Positions 54,085 to 62,395 of a DNA stretch of 64,000 nt are shown here, piece by piece. The first letter of the stretch is position 1. Each line of letters begins with the position of its first letter. The stretch comes from Candidatus Zhuqueibacterota bacterium (GTDB lineage: Bacteria; Zhuqueibacterota; Zhuqueibacteria; Oceanimicrobiales; Oceanimicrobiaceae), in contig JAJDAF010000036.1 of the NCBI GenBank assembly GCA_029261995.1, positions 310,001 to 374,000 of the forward strand, written 5' to 3'. The notes under the pieces are model-generated. The model saw only the letters and a program-made list of their open reading frames with translations, did not search any database and was not told where the DNA came from. The position numbers were made by a program, and so were the translations under genes.

Positions 54085-55437
54085 CTAAATAAACTGCAAA
54101 GACATAGTCACCAGGCCAAGGTAGATAGAGAGGCCGACAATGTCGTTAAAAGTGGTGATCAGCGGCCCGGCGGCGATAGCAGGATCAACGCCGATTCTGC
54201 GCAGCAAGAGCGGAATGGTCGCACCGACAAACGAGGCATTGAAAATGACGATGAGCATGGCCAGGGCGAGCACACCACCGAACCTGGGCTCGTCGAATAC
54301 CGAGATGACTCCCAGCAGTAAAATGCCGCAAATCGAGCCATTCAGCAGCGAGACCCGGACTTCACGCATCAGCCGCTTCATGGTTTGGCCGGGATTCAGT
54401 TCTCCCAACGCCATTCCGCGCACGACAATCGTGGCCGCCTGGATACCGGAGTTGCCCCCCATCGCCATCATTAAAGGAATGAAAAAGGTTGCCATGAAAA
54501 TCTGTTGCAGCGACGCTTCAAACCTGCCCAGAGCAATGGCTGCCACCAGCTCTCCAAAGAAACTCACCAGCAGCCAGGGCAGCCGGCCAAACGAAATCTT
54601 GAGCACGGAGGTTTCACGGATCTCTTCTTCGTCTGCGATACCGGCCATTTTCTGGATATCTTCAGAAGCCTCCTCTTCCATAACTTCCACGATATCATCC
54701 ACGGTGATTCTGCCCACCAGCCGGCCCGACTCTTCAGTCACCGGGATTGAAACCAGATTGTACTTGCGGAAAATGTTGGCGACCGCCTCCTGGTCCATGC
54801 TGACAGGCACGGAGATGATTTCGCGCACCATCACATCCCTGATCCTGAGGTCCGCCGCTGCGACGATAAGATTTTTCAGCGGCAGGAAGCCCACCAGAAT
54901 GCCCGATTTATCTATCACATAGAGATTGTAGACCTCCTCGACATCTTCCGCTTTTGCTCGAATAGCATGGATTGCCTCATCGACGGAACTGCCCTCGTGG
55001 ACAGCGACGTACTCCAGCGCCATGATACCGCCGGCGGTGTCTTCTTCATGCTGAAGTAGCTCTTTGACTTCGTCGGAGCCTTCCGCATCGATTGAGTCGA
55101 GTACTTTTTCGGCAACATCCTCAGGCAGTTCAGCTACGAGATCGGTCGCGTCATCAGACTCCATTTCATCGACGATCTCGGAGAGCCGTTCGTGCCGCAG
55201 GCCGGCAACAAGCAGTTCGGTAGTGACGTCGTCGAGTTCAACAATGACATCCGAGGCCGTGTCTGCGTCCAACAACCCGAAGACATACTTGGCGTGTTCA
55301 TCGGGCAAAGCATGAATCAGGTTGGCGATGTCCGCGGGATGGTTGCCGACCAGGATATTGAGAATCATCCTGCCGTCTCGCGCAGAGGCCAGGTATTCCA
55401 GATCCTCAATGATATTTTTGACGTCCGTCTCTTCCAC
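54085..55437 (-). CDS. mgtE: Magnesium transporter MgtE
   Basis: 450 residues. Acidic N-domain of MgtE type (HPADIANLIHALPDEHAKYVF in part), two CBS domains (residues about 135-255, VMVREIISVPVSMDQEAVA) and a C-terminal five-helix channel domain with the conserved GNSGIQAATIVVRGMALGE (shortened GGNSGIQAATIVVRG) and TLPLLLRRIGVDPAIAAGP-like IPLLLRRIGVDPAIAAGP. Cytosolic Mg2+ gates the channel through the N and CBS domains. The GTG start shares one base with the rsmA stop, so translation is coupled. Confidence 0.96.
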   Translation of the reverse strand: MEETDVKNIIEDLEYLASARDGRMILNILVGNHPADIANLIHALPDEHAKYVFGLLDADTASDVIVELDDVTTELLVAGLRHERLSEIVDEMESDDATDLVAELPEDVAEKVLDSIDAEGSDEVKELLQHEEDTAGGIMALEYVAVHEGSSVDEAIHAIRAKAEDVEEVYNLYVIDKSGILVGFLPLKNLIVAAADLRIRDVMVREIISVPVSMDQEAVANIFRKYNLVSIPVTEESGRLVGRITVDDIVEVMEEEASEDIQKMAGIADEEEIRETSVLKISFGRLPWLLVSFFGELVAAIALGRFEASLQQIFMATFFIPLMMAMGGNSGIQAATIVVRGMALGELNPGQTMKRLMREVRVSLLNGSICGILLLGVISVFDEPRFGGVLALAMLIVIFNASFVGATIPLLLRRIGVDPAIAAGPLITTFNDIVGLSIYLGLVTMSLQFI

Positions 55438-56228
55438 TATTCACTGATCCGGTTGCTCAAGTCTACAAATTCCTGCACACTCAAATCTTCAGGTCTGCGT
55501 GTAAAATCGAATTCAATTTTTTCCATCTTCGGCCGGAAACCCGGCAGTTGCTGCAGCGATTTTCTCAGCATCTTGCGGCGTTGGTTGAAAGAAGCCCGAA
55601 TCACCGTCCGCAGCAGGTCGTGGTCGCGGATATCAAGCTCGGGGGCACGACTAAAATCCCAGCGCACGACCGATGAATCGACATCCGGTTTCGGGTTGAA
55701 CACATTTCTCGAAACATGAAACGCAATCTTCGGCACAGAGTGCAACTGACTGAAAACCGACAGGATGCCGTATTGCTTGCACCCCGGGCTGGCGACGATG
55801 CGTTCAGCCACTTCGCGTTGAATCATCATCACCATGTCCTGCACATGCTCCCTGACTTCCAGCACTTTGAAAATAACCGGACTGGTGATGTGGTAAGGGA
55901 TATTGCCGAGCACGCGCACCTTCGAGTCCGGCGCAAACAATGACAGCAAATCCATTTTCAAGAAATCACCGGTGATCAGCTCAAAATTGTCGTGGCCGCC
56001 ATAGCGCTGCTGCAAGGTTGCACTCAGATGGCGGTCGATCTCGACGCCTACCACGCGTTTTGCCAAGGGCAGGGTATGAGCAGTCAAAACCCCAAACCCG
56101 GGGCCGATTTCAACAACCGTATCCTCCGGACTCGGGGCCAAAGCGCCGACAATCTTGCGGGCCACGTTTTCATCCTTCAGAAAATTCTGCCCGAGACTTT
56201 GCTTCGGGCGAAATGGTCGCTGGCTCAC
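55437..56228 (-). CDS. rsmA: 16S rRNA A1518/A1519 N6-dimethyltransferase
   Basis: 263 residues. N-terminal PKQSLGQNFLKDENVARKIV, SAM motif VVEIGPGFGVLTAH, acidic VVGVEIDRHL, catalytic NIPYHITSPVIF and C-terminal FNQRRKMLRKSL. It dimethylates two adenines near the 3' end of 16S rRNA during 30S maturation. It overlaps tatD by 4 bp upstream and mgtE by 1 bp downstream, within the conserved metG-tatD-rsmA neighbourhood. Confidence 0.97.
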   Translation of the reverse strand: MSQRPFRPKQSLGQNFLKDENVARKIVGALAPSPEDTVVEIGPGFGVLTAHTLPLAKRVVGVEIDRHLSATLQQRYGGHDNFELITGDFLKMDLLSLFAPDSKVRVLGNIPYHITSPVIFKVLEVREHVQDMVMMIQREVAERIVASPGCKQYGILSVFSQLHSVPKIAFHVSRNVFNPKPDVDSSVVRWDFSRAPELDIRDHDLLRTVIRASFNQRRKMLRKSLQQLPGFRPKMEKIEFDFTRRPEDLSVQEFVDLSNRISE

Positions 56229-57004
56229 ACGGTACCTTGCTCTCCCAGACCAAAAAGACGAACGGCGTTCGCCGTCGTGGTCTCTGCTATGTCGGAAACT
56301 GGCACGCCCTTGATCTCCGCCAGCTTTTCGGCAATGTAAATAACATGCGCAGGTTCATTTCGGCGCCCGCGTCGGGGCTCCGGTGACAAAAATGGGCAAT
56401 CGGTCTCAAGCAGAAGCCGGTCAAGTGGAATCATGTCAGCCACTCCCGGCAATTGCGATTTCTTAAACGTCAGGTTGCCTGTGAATGAAATATGAAACCC
56501 GAGTTCGAGAACTTCCTGTGCGACTTTCCGATCTTCTGAGAAACAATGAAACACGCCGGCAAGTCCGTCGGCGCCTTCTGATTTCAAAATGCGCAGAATC
56601 TCAGATGCTGCTTCGCGGTTGTGAATCACGATTGGCAGGCCGGTCTCTTTCGCAAGTTGAATTTGTGCACGGAATGCCTGCTCCTGTACCGCGGGCGGGC
56701 ATGTATCCCAATAGAAATCCATGCCGATTTCCCCGATCGCCACCACCAGCGGATTGCGACTTAACTCTCGAAGCGTATCGAGCGTCGCAGTGTCCATTTT
56801 GGCGGCATCGTTTGGGTGAATTCCTACTGTGGCAAACAAGCCGTCATGCTGCTCCGCCAACTCGATGCAGCGGCGGCTGCTGTCGAGGTCTGTGGCGATG
56901 TTGATGATCTTTAGGACACCCCTGTCGAAGGCGCGCTCGATGACGGCATCGCGGTCTTCGTCAAAGCGGTCGAAATACAGATGGGCATGGGTTTCGATCA
57001 GCAA
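56225..57004 (-). CDS. tatD: TatD family metal-dependent hydrolase
   Basis: 259 residues from a TTG with CAGGGA six bases upstream; another in-frame TTG at 57043 would add 13 residues. Metal ligands of the TatD TIM barrel: IETHAHLYF, GEIGMDFYWD, VIHNREA, FHCFSED and LLETDCPFLSPEP. Bacterial TatD proteins act as 3'-5' exonucleases or deoxyribonucleases. Gene order metG-tatD-rsmA is conserved in many bacteria. It overlaps rsmA by 4 bp. Confidence 0.94.
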   Translation of the reverse strand: MLIETHAHLYFDRFDEDRDAVIERAFDRGVLKIINIATDLDSSRRCIELAEQHDGLFATVGIHPNDAAKMDTATLDTLRELSRNPLVVAIGEIGMDFYWDTCPPAVQEQAFRAQIQLAKETGLPIVIHNREAASEILRILKSEGADGLAGVFHCFSEDRKVAQEVLELGFHISFTGNLTFKKSQLPGVADMIPLDRLLLETDCPFLSPEPRRGRRNEPAHVIYIAEKLAEIKGVPVSDIAETTTANAVRLFGLGEQGTV

Positions 57005-57078
57005 AAAATGTCCCTGTGGTATTGCCAAAGAAGTCTTGCACAAAAAAGCAAATTTTTCTTACGGGTCTGATGGCCATA

Positions 57079-57147
57079 AAGCGTGGAGCGTGTCTTGACC
57101 GTTTGACAGACCTACGTTCACCTGCTCAACTCGAACGCTCTACGCTT
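57079..57147. repeat. Imperfect 13-bp inverted repeat between tatD and metG
   Basis: AAGCGTGGAGCGT (57079-57091) is inverted at 57135-57147 with one mismatch around a 43-nt loop. The 217-bp spacer between metG stop and tatD start otherwise shows no gene. Confidence 0.45.
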
Positions 57148-57221
57148 CACTCTCTACTTTTTGTCGCTTCCTGTAATTTGCCATTTCGTGTTTATTATTG
57201 CGGCTTTGCGGCGCTATGACG

Positions 57222-59279
57222 TTAACGGACTTTTGCCCCGGAGGCAATTTCCTTGTCCACAGTCAACAAGCTCAGCTCGCCGCCATCCGTTTCGGCGGCA
57301 AGAACCATCCCCTGGGACTCAAGGCCCCTGATTTTTGCAGGCTGCAAATTGGCTACGATGACAATCGACTTGCCGGGCAGGTTCTCCGGCGCAAGATGCT
57401 CCGCCATGCCAGCGACAATCTGACGCTTCTCATCTCCGACTTCGACTTCGAGGCGAAGGAGTTTGTCTGTTTTCGGAACGCGTTCGGCCGTCAGAACTTT
57501 GGCAATTCTGAGATCGACGCTCTTGAATTCATCAAAAGAGATCAAGTTGGCTTTTCCTTCGCTTTTCTGGCTGTTTTGACCGCCATCACCACCAGAGGTT
57601 CCTTTGTGCAGCCGCTCAAGTTCAGCGGCGATGACTTTGTCGTCGATAAGTTTGAACAGAATTTCCGGCTGATTCAGCTTGTGTCCTGGAGGCAATGTTT
57701 GCCGGGCAGCGAGCGCCCAATCCTGGCGGTGCACGTCGCCCTCGAGATTGAGCAAATTCCAGAGTTTCTCGGCCGAGAAAGGCAGGAACGGCGCCATCAA
57801 GATGGCCAGCGTCTTCGAAACCTGGATGCAGATATTCAAAGTCATGCCGCACCGGGCGCGGTCGGTTTTGATCGTGCGCCACGGCTCTTTGTCGTTGAAA
57901 TACTTGTTGGCGTGACGCGCGAGATCCATCATTCTGCGTAGGGCAAGCCGCATTTCATAGCGTTCGATGGCCTCAGCAACCAGAGCTGGGGCTTCTTCAA
58001 GCCGCGCCAGCATCCACAGGTCCAAATCATCCGGTTCCGTCGGCTCTGGCACCTGGCTATCAAAATGCTTGGCCACAAATGTCATGGAACGATTGACGAA
58101 GTTTCCGAGAATGCCAACCAGTTCGCTGTTGTTGCGAGTCTGAAAATCTTTCCAGGAGAAGTCGGCGTCTTTGGTCTCGGGCGCAATCGCGGTCAGGCAG
58201 TAGCGCATCGGGTCTGCCGGAAATCGGTCGAGATAATCATCCACCCAGATCGCAAAATCACGGCTGGTGGAAATCTTCTGCCCTTCAAGATTGAGAAACT
58301 CGTTGGCCGGCACATCATGTGGCAAAGCGTAGCCGCCCTTTGCCATCAGAAACGCCGGAAACATGACTGCGTGAAAGACGATGTTGTCCTTGCCAATAAA
58401 ATGAATGAGTTTACACTTTTCGTTCTGCCAGTAATCCTGCCAGCGGTCGGGTTGGCCCTGCTGCCTGGCCCATTCTTTGGTGGCGGAGATGTAGCCGAGC
58501 ACCGCTTCAAACCAGACGTAGATCACTTTTCCTTCCGCGCCGTCAACCGGCACAGGAATGCCCCAACTCAGGTCCCGGGTGATCGCTCGCTCCTGCAATC
58601 CCTGTTTTATCCAGCCATAGCAATAGTTGCGGACGTTCTCTTTCCAGTTCGGACGCTGGTCCAGGTAGGCTTTCAATCTGTCCTGAAACTCACCCAACGG
58701 AAAGTACCAGTGGGACGTCTTGCGTAGAACCGGAGTCTTTCCGGTAATCTTGCTTCTGGGGTTGAGCAATTCTGTTTGATTCAAATCGCTGCCGCACTTT
58801 TCGCACTGGTCGCCTCTGGCATCCGCAAAACCGCATCTGGGGCAGGTGCCTTCAACGTAGCGGTCAGGCAAAAACATGTTGGCATCTTCATCAAAAAACT
58901 GCTCTTCCTGCTTGGTTTTCAGAATCCCCTTTGCGTGAATATCCCTGAAAAACTCCTGGGCGGTCTCATGATGGACTGGCAAAGATGTGCGCGAATAGTT
59001 ATCGAAGCTCACCCCAAACCGCTCAAAACTGGTCTTGTTGAGTTCGTGAAACCGGTCGATGATTGCCTGTGGCGATACACCTTCCTGCTCAGCGCGAATG
59101 GTGATCGCCACGCCGTGCTCATCGCAGCCACAGATGTAGACAACATCGCTGCCTTTGAGGCGGTGGTAGCGCACAAAGATATCGGCGGGTAAGTATGCGC
59201 CGGCGATGTGCCCAATGTGGAGCGGCCCGTTCGCATACGGCAGGGCGCTGGTTACCAAAAATTTCTCGTTGTGTTGCAT
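57222..59279 (-). CDS. metG: Methionyl-tRNA synthetase with C-terminal tRNA-binding domain
   Basis: 685 residues from the ATG with AAAGGT upstream. HIGH motif in PYANGPLHIGH, a four-Cys zinc knuckle (CPRCGFADARGDQCEKCG), the KMSKS-equivalent GQKISTSRDF and the anticodon-binding helical bundle. The C-terminal 105 residues form an EMAPII/Trbp111-like OB fold (VDLRIAKVLTAERVP, KQIVAGMAEHL-like RQIVAGMAEHL). It lies downstream of the inserted toxin-antitoxin module; in related neighbourhoods it follows ricT directly. Confidence 0.97.
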   Translation of the reverse strand: MQHNEKFLVTSALPYANGPLHIGHIAGAYLPADIFVRYHRLKGSDVVYICGCDEHGVAITIRAEQEGVSPQAIIDRFHELNKTSFERFGVSFDNYSRTSLPVHHETAQEFFRDIHAKGILKTKQEEQFFDEDANMFLPDRYVEGTCPRCGFADARGDQCEKCGSDLNQTELLNPRSKITGKTPVLRKTSHWYFPLGEFQDRLKAYLDQRPNWKENVRNYCYGWIKQGLQERAITRDLSWGIPVPVDGAEGKVIYVWFEAVLGYISATKEWARQQGQPDRWQDYWQNEKCKLIHFIGKDNIVFHAVMFPAFLMAKGGYALPHDVPANEFLNLEGQKISTSRDFAIWVDDYLDRFPADPMRYCLTAIAPETKDADFSWKDFQTRNNSELVGILGNFVNRSMTFVAKHFDSQVPEPTEPDDLDLWMLARLEEAPALVAEAIERYEMRLALRRMMDLARHANKYFNDKEPWRTIKTDRARCGMTLNICIQVSKTLAILMAPFLPFSAEKLWNLLNLEGDVHRQDWALAARQTLPPGHKLNQPEILFKLIDDKVIAAELERLHKGTSGGDGGQNSQKSEGKANLISFDEFKSVDLRIAKVLTAERVPKTDKLLRLEVEVGDEKRQIVAGMAEHLAPENLPGKSIVIVANLQPAKIRGLESQGMVLAAETDGGELSLLTVDKEIASGAKVR

Positions 59280-59320
59280 CGATACCTTTCTATGTTGTCG
59301 CAAGTCTTAAGCGTGCGGCG

Positions 59321-59396
59321 CTAAGCGTTGTCGCGGCCATCTTGCTTGCCCTGCTGCCACTGATCTTGTTGCCTGTTCTGGTTTCCTTGGCCACCG
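59321..59396 (-). pseudogene. Diverged second copy of the ricT 3' end (remnant)
   Basis: On the minus strand this reads RGGQGNQNRQQDQWQQGKQ-DGRDNA followed by a stop. It aligns without gaps to the last residues of RicT (RGGKGKQNRQQGQGQQGKQ-EGGNNG, stop). At the DNA level about 48 of the last 58 bases match, at a constant offset of 817 bp. Homology fades upstream of RGG. It marks one edge of the segment carrying the toxin-antitoxin genes and directly precedes metG. Confidence 0.75.
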
Positions 59397-59466
59397 CGCC
59401 ATGCACTGGAAACTGAACATAATCAGGTTGAAATGTGATTCCATGCCCATGAATCCGTGCAGTTCG

Positions 59467-59820
59467 CTATTCATGCAAGGTAATTGCTTTTTGACTTATT
59501 TCGATGAAATCACAGTTTTCAAAAGCTTCCGCAATCTGTTTTATATTTCGTAAAAAGAGATCTTCTAGATCTATATTGGCAATATTTCCAGTTGATACCA
59601 GAAGAAGTTTATAGGGTCGACGATGCAAAGTGAAGGAGTCTACAAAGTCAGAATCCTTGGTAATAACTACTCGTTGTTCTTGTACTGACATATCTTCAAT
59701 GACCTTATCAGTAGTTTGATTTTTCAAAGGCAGATCGAGCGTATGCAAAGAGTCATATCCCAATTCATTCAGACGGAGAGAAAGTCGCCGTGGTAGTTGG
59801 GCATCGACAATGAATTTCAT
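59467..59820 (-). CDS. DUF5615 PIN-like toxin
   Basis: 117 residues. The N-terminal KFIVDAQLPRRLSLRLNELGYDSLHTLDL and VVITKDSDFVDSF are the hallmarks of the Mut7-C/DUF5615 PIN-like fold, with acidic residues D6, D56-type DSD for metal-dependent RNA cleavage. It begins 1 bp after the antitoxin gene, a typical antitoxin-first operon. Composition is visibly more AT-rich than flanking genes, pointing to transfer. Confidence 0.85.
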   Translation of the reverse strand: MKFIVDAQLPRRLSLRLNELGYDSLHTLDLPLKNQTTDKVIEDMSVQEQRVVITKDSDFVDSFTLHRRPYKLLLVSTGNIANIDLEDLFLRNIKQIAEAFENCDFIEISQKAITLHE

Positions 59821-59821
59821 A

Positions 59822-60076
59822 TCAAGATATTATCTGTTGCATACGTTTGACCTGGCTCAGCCTTGCTGCAAACGCTAAAGCAGCATGAATATCCGCACGC
59901 TCTAAATCTTCGTAGTCCGCTAATAAATCATCTGTCGTCATTCCTGAACTTAATAATTCCAAGATCATTTCTACAGGATAACGTAAACCACGAATACAAG
60001 GTTTGCCATGGCAGATGTCAGGGCTGATTGTAATACGCTGAGCGTACAAATTTGCATTTTTAGTACGTTGACTCAT
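59822..60076 (-). CDS. DUF433 antitoxin
   Basis: 84 residues, starting MSQRTKNANLYAQRITISPD. The DUF433 core is clear: ICHGKPCIRGLRYPVEMILELLSSGMT in part (GKPCIRGLRYPV), then DDLLADYEDLERADIHAALAFAA. This winged-helix-like antitoxin normally binds the DUF5615 PIN-like toxin and the shared promoter. It lies 61 bp after the ricT stop and 1 bp before the toxin gene. Confidence 0.9.
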   Translation of the reverse strand: MSQRTKNANLYAQRITISPDICHGKPCIRGLRYPVEMILELLSSGMTTDDLLADYEDLERADIHAALAFAARLSQVKRMQQIIS

Positions 60077-60137
60077 GTGAATACCTCTGTCTCTCGCTTG
60101 ATTTTACCTATTGCCGTAAGGTTCCCGGCCAGTCTTT

Positions 60138-61259
60138 CTAGCCGTTGTTGCCGCCTTCTTGTTTGCCCTGCTGCCCCTGACCTTGTTGCCTGTTTTGTTT
60201 TCCCTTCCCGCCACGACGCCCCCGGCCACCTCTTCTCCTCCGTCTGCGGTTGTCGCTCCGGCCTCGGCTCTCCTGACCTTCGTCTGTTTTTTTGTCTGGA
60301 TCGCCAGATGCCTGGCTCTCACTTTTTTGCTCAACAGGTTCGGACAAACCGGATTTGTCCCTCGGTTTTTGGGAAACGGACTGCTTTGCGCCGGCCTTGG
60401 CAATCTCCCTGGCGACTTCCGGCTCATGCCCACAACTCGAATCGCACTTGTAGACATTTTTCTTGACCTCTTCAAGGGTCAACGTTTCGGTTGTGTCGTC
60501 AGGATAGAGCACGATGACCTTATCGTGAAAGATATCGATATTGGAAACGATGCCATCGCCTTGGGCCGTCACAATCGGCTTTGCCAGCTGCGGAAACTGT
60601 TTTATCGCGTAGTTGTAGAAACCGCGCTCGTACATCAAGCAGCATTTGAGCCGGCCACAAACGCCAGCCAACTTGGTTGGATTCAGAGAAAGATTCTGAT
60701 CTTTGGCGGCCTGCGTCGTCACCGGCATGAAATCCTTAATCCAGCGGGAACAACAGAGTTGCTGACCGCAGACGCCGTAGCCGCCGAGTCGCCGTGCCTC
60801 GTCTCTGACGCCGATTTGACGGAACTCAATCCTGGTTTTGTAAACGGCGGCCACATCTTTTACCAGGCGTCTGAAATCGACGCGATTGTCCGAGGTGAAA
60901 TGAAAGGTGATCTTCTTGCCGTCGAACTGGTATTCGCAGTCAACCAACTTCATCGTCAGCTTGTGATTTTTGAGCTTGTCCTTACAAACTCGCAGCGCAG
61001 CTTGCTCTTTTTCCAGGTTGAGTTCGCGCTGCTGCAAGTCGTTGGCGCTGGATTTGCGAATCACTTTCTTGAACTGCTTCTTGCCGTCGTCCGGCTTTAT
61101 CATCAGCCCGCTAATGTGATTCACCCTGCCAAGATCGAGCCCCTTTTCTGCCTGAACAACGGCGTAATCGCCCACCTTGAAAGGGATTTGTTGCAGGTTG
61201 GCAAATGTCTCCCGTCTCTGACCTTTGAACTTGATTTCTATAACACCACTTTGCATCAT
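60138..61259 (-). CDS. ricT: RicT (PSP1-domain, YaaT) RNA-metabolism protein
   Basis: 373 residues. The PSP1 domain spans residues about 5-260, with VGDYAVVQAEKGLDLGRV, the conserved RIEFRQIGVRDEARRLGGYGVCG in part (GVRDEARRLGGYG) and Cys clusters GQQLCCSRW and CGRLKCCLMYE, which in B. subtilis help carry Fe-S clusters in the RicAFT (Y-complex) that modulates RNase Y cleavage. The C-terminal 60 residues are low-complexity RG/GQ-rich and likely bind RNA. Starts 4 bp inside holB; AGGAGG precedes two consecutive ATGs, and the second (61256) has better spacing. Confidence 0.93.
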   Translation of the reverse strand: MMQSGVIEIKFKGQRRETFANLQQIPFKVGDYAVVQAEKGLDLGRVNHISGLMIKPDDGKKQFKKVIRKSSANDLQQRELNLEKEQAALRVCKDKLKNHKLTMKLVDCEYQFDGKKITFHFTSDNRVDFRRLVKDVAAVYKTRIEFRQIGVRDEARRLGGYGVCGQQLCCSRWIKDFMPVTTQAAKDQNLSLNPTKLAGVCGRLKCCLMYERGFYNYAIKQFPQLAKPIVTAQGDGIVSNIDIFHDKVIVLYPDDTTETLTLEEVKKNVYKCDSSCGHEPEVAREIAKAGAKQSVSQKPRDKSGLSEPVEQKSESQASGDPDKKTDEGQESRGRSDNRRRRRRGGRGRRGGKGKQNRQQGQGQQGKQEGGNNG

Positions 61260-62323
61260 TTCCTCCTGACCAGCATGCGAAGTTTATTCAGAAGCACGAT
61301 TAAAATCAAATTGACTTGAACGTTCCGATCCATAAGCTCAAGCGATTTTTCTATTTCCATTGCAGCGGAGTGCAAATCCGCATTCGGAAAGGCAGAGGTA
61401 AATTTCTTCAGTACCTCGACATCATCCGAATGTATCAGGCTGTCCGTGGCTTCGCCGGCGGTTTCGCGGAAAACCAACGCGTCTCTGAACCAGCCCAGCA
61501 AATGCGCAAGCAATTCGCGGATGCGCTTGTTGTCGCGCTGATACCGGTTTAGCAGGCCATCAACGTAGCATACCTGGGTGAAGCTGCTTTGAATGGTTTG
61601 CCGAAAACAGGTCAGCGCCTGCTCCTGAAGTTCCTGCGTGCCTTCCGAAAGCAACTCAAGAGCGCGGCGATAACTGCCATCTGCCAATTTCGAACAGAGA
61701 CGAGCTTTCCTTTCGTCCGCTCGCTGGCGACTCTGCAGCGCATCGTGAATCTCATTGGCGGCAAGCGGGTCGAACTTCACAAGCTGGCAGCGAGAGGTAA
61801 TGGTTGGCAGAAGCAGGCTGTGATGCGATGACGTCATCAGCAGGTACGTCTTATCCGGTGGCTCTTCGAGAATCTTGAGCAGCGCGTTGGCGGCCTCCAA
61901 AGTCATCCGTTCACAGTCCAAAACGAGGACGACACGGCCACTCCCCTCGAATGACTTGTATGCCGACTTGCGCCTGATCTCACGAATCGAGTCAATGGAG
62001 ATAGATGGATTCGCCCAGGGCTGCAACCTTTGATAGGGATCTTTGACGATGCTCGCTACGATACTGGCGCGCTCACCCTCGTCAATCTTCTTCGGGGCCG
62101 GGAAGATAACTTGAACATCAGGATGAGTCAATTTCCCTACCCTGGAGCTTGCCGGGTTGTCCGCCTCTCCCAGACACGCTTTTGCCACCTCGATCGCCAT
62201 GGCCTCTTTGCCCACGCCAGAAGGCCCTAGAAACAAGTAGGCATGCGACAACCGCTCGCTGGTGAGCACCTTTGTAAAAAAGCGCTTGACGCGCTCCTGT
62301 CCGATTATGTTTTCGAAGGCCAT
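61256..62323 (-). CDS. holB: DNA polymerase III delta' subunit
   Basis: 355 residues. N-terminal AFENIIGQERVKRFF, Walker-A-like FLGPSGVGKEAMA, then VLDCERMTLEAANALLKILEEPPDKTYLLMTSSHHSLLPTI in part (ANALLKILEEPP) and TITSRCQLVKF, all features of the clamp-loader delta' chain. Residues about 160-320 form the collar domain. It is one of the conserved partners of ricT in the holB-ricT-metG neighbourhood. The 4-bp overlap with ricT indicates coupled translation. Confidence 0.94.
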   Translation of the reverse strand: MAFENIIGQERVKRFFTKVLTSERLSHAYLFLGPSGVGKEAMAIEVAKACLGEADNPASSRVGKLTHPDVQVIFPAPKKIDEGERASIVASIVKDPYQRLQPWANPSISIDSIREIRRKSAYKSFEGSGRVVLVLDCERMTLEAANALLKILEEPPDKTYLLMTSSHHSLLLPTITSRCQLVKFDPLAANEIHDALQSRQRADERKARLCSKLADGSYRRALELLSEGTQELQEQALTCFRQTIQSSFTQVCYVDGLLNRYQRDNKRIRELLAHLLGWFRDALVFRETAGEATDSLIHSDDVEVLKKFTSAFPNADLHSAAMEIEKSLELMDRNVQVNLILIVLLNKLRMLVRRK

Positions 62324-62395
62324 GTTTGTTGATCGTTTAAGTTGACGCCAAGCTGTCGTCGTTGCTTACCCGCACAGGCCGGCTACTCACTGAAT

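Larger units (their letters stand above)
59321..60202. mobile_element. Probable insertion at the ricT 3' end carrying a toxin-antitoxin module
   Basis: An AT-rich segment of about 0.8 kb with the DUF433/DUF5615 gene pair is bounded by two versions of the ricT tail, 59321-59385 and 60138-60202, both ending in an in-frame TAG. This is the pattern left when an element integrates at a gene's 3' end and supplies a replacement end, or after recombination with a second allele. No recombinase gene is present. Confidence 0.55.

Noticed and set aside
59467-60076. Treating the toxin-antitoxin pair as a native part of the holB-ricT-metG operon
   Set aside because: The flanking duplicate ricT ends, higher AT content and interruption of a conserved gene order all point to insertion.
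60159-61319. 386-codon plus-strand frame opposite ricT
   Set aside because: ricT has conserved PSP1 and Cys motifs on the other strand; the plus-strand frame arises from the biased RG/GQ codon content.
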